Made by a program: the position numbers and the translations under genes
From: CAYOWK01 sp964407665
GTDB lineage: Bacteria > Pseudomonadota > Alphaproteobacteria > Caulobacterales > Hyphomonadaceae
Assembly: GCA_964407665.1 (NCBI GenBank)
Contig: CAYOWK010000077.1
Coordinates: 1-11,907 of the forward strand
Length of the DNA: 11,907 bases
Direction: 5' to 3'
The notes under the pieces: model-generated
The model's input: the letters and a program-made list of their open reading frames with translations, nothing else
The model's database searches: none
Told to the model about the DNA's origin: nothing
Shown: piece after piece, positions 11,665 to 11,907 of the stretch
How the letters are laid out: each line of letters begins with the position of its first letter
Numbering within the stretch: position 1 is the stretch's first letter

Positions 11665-11907
11665 GGACCGGCTTTCGCCGTCCGTGATGCTGTCGCTCCC
11701 CTCCCTGATGGGAGGCCCCCCAAAGAAAGGGAGGATGGGGCGCGTGGAAACGCGCCTTGTTTAGTACAATGCCAGCTTGCGCTGGCCGGTGCGTGTTCCC
11801 ACGCGCCCCGCAGATCGGTTGCTGACCGGTGTGAGGATAGGATTTGACCGTAGTCCCGTCCTCCCGCCTTGCCGGAGCGAAGGCCAGAGCGACACGCCCG
11901 GTATTTA
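11665..11907 (-). repeat. Dispersed structured repeat, copy B (continues to window edge)
   Basis: This is the inverted second copy of 1479-1722. Read on the minus strand it has the same hairpins, with the differences falling in loops, unpaired bases or as a G-U pair. The last hairpin is GGAC-GGC-GAAA-GCC-g-GTCC (11665-11683), with a GAAA loop where copy A has CAGG and one base pair fewer. The CCTCCC/GGGAGG stem has an enlarged, unrelated loop (11700-11734). It lies about 340 bases upstream of serS and in the same direction, so it could be in a long leader or at the 3' end of an upstream transcript. The distal end is cut off by the window. Confidence 0.85.

Overview
The window reads as a GC-rich alphaproteobacterial chromosome segment. 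The block serS - surE - pcm - LysM/M23 lipoprotein - yajC - secD and the block secE - nusG - rplK - rplA are both typical of that class. The protein sequences look like Caulobacterales/Hyphomonadaceae, but that family-level call is an impression and was not tested. Every gene I accept is on the minus strand, so transcription runs from high to low coordinates.

Layout in transcription order. (1) 11907-11327: gene-free DNA upstream of serS. It holds one copy of a long hairpin-rich repeat (11665-11907), an inverted pair of REP-like elements (11438-11613) and a short serS leader. (2) 11326-9746: serS, about 100 residues longer than usual because of an insertion in the catalytic domain. (3) 9744-8210: three tandem, paralogous, cysteine-rich lipoprotein genes, the first starting one base after the serS stop at a TTG codon. 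(4) 8124-7591: an acidic protein of unknown function. (5) 7525-4730: surE, a small membrane protein, pcm and an NlpD-like lipoprotein. (6) 4600-2636: yajC and secD, with no secF after them. (7) 2533-1772: secE and nusG. (8) 1771-729: a gene-free kilobase packed with inverted repeats, including a second, oppositely oriented copy of the long repeat (1479-1722). (9) 728-1: rplK and the first 98 codons of rplA.

Functionally the window joins protein export (SecE, SecD, YajC), translation (SerRS, L11, L1), transcription elongation (NusG), damage and stress repair (SurE, Pcm) and envelope maintenance (NlpD-like protein and small lipoproteins). The standard genes are ordinary. The unusual content is the two-copy structured repeat whose differences preserve base pairing and whose hairpins carry GNRA/UUCG tetraloops on one strand only; the tandem ten-cysteine lipoproteins, one of which has lost two cysteines together; the insertion in SerRS; and a gene order in which secD is followed by secE instead of secF and nusG is cut off from rplK by repeats. 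The two repeat copies bracket the whole nusG-to-serS block in inverted orientation.
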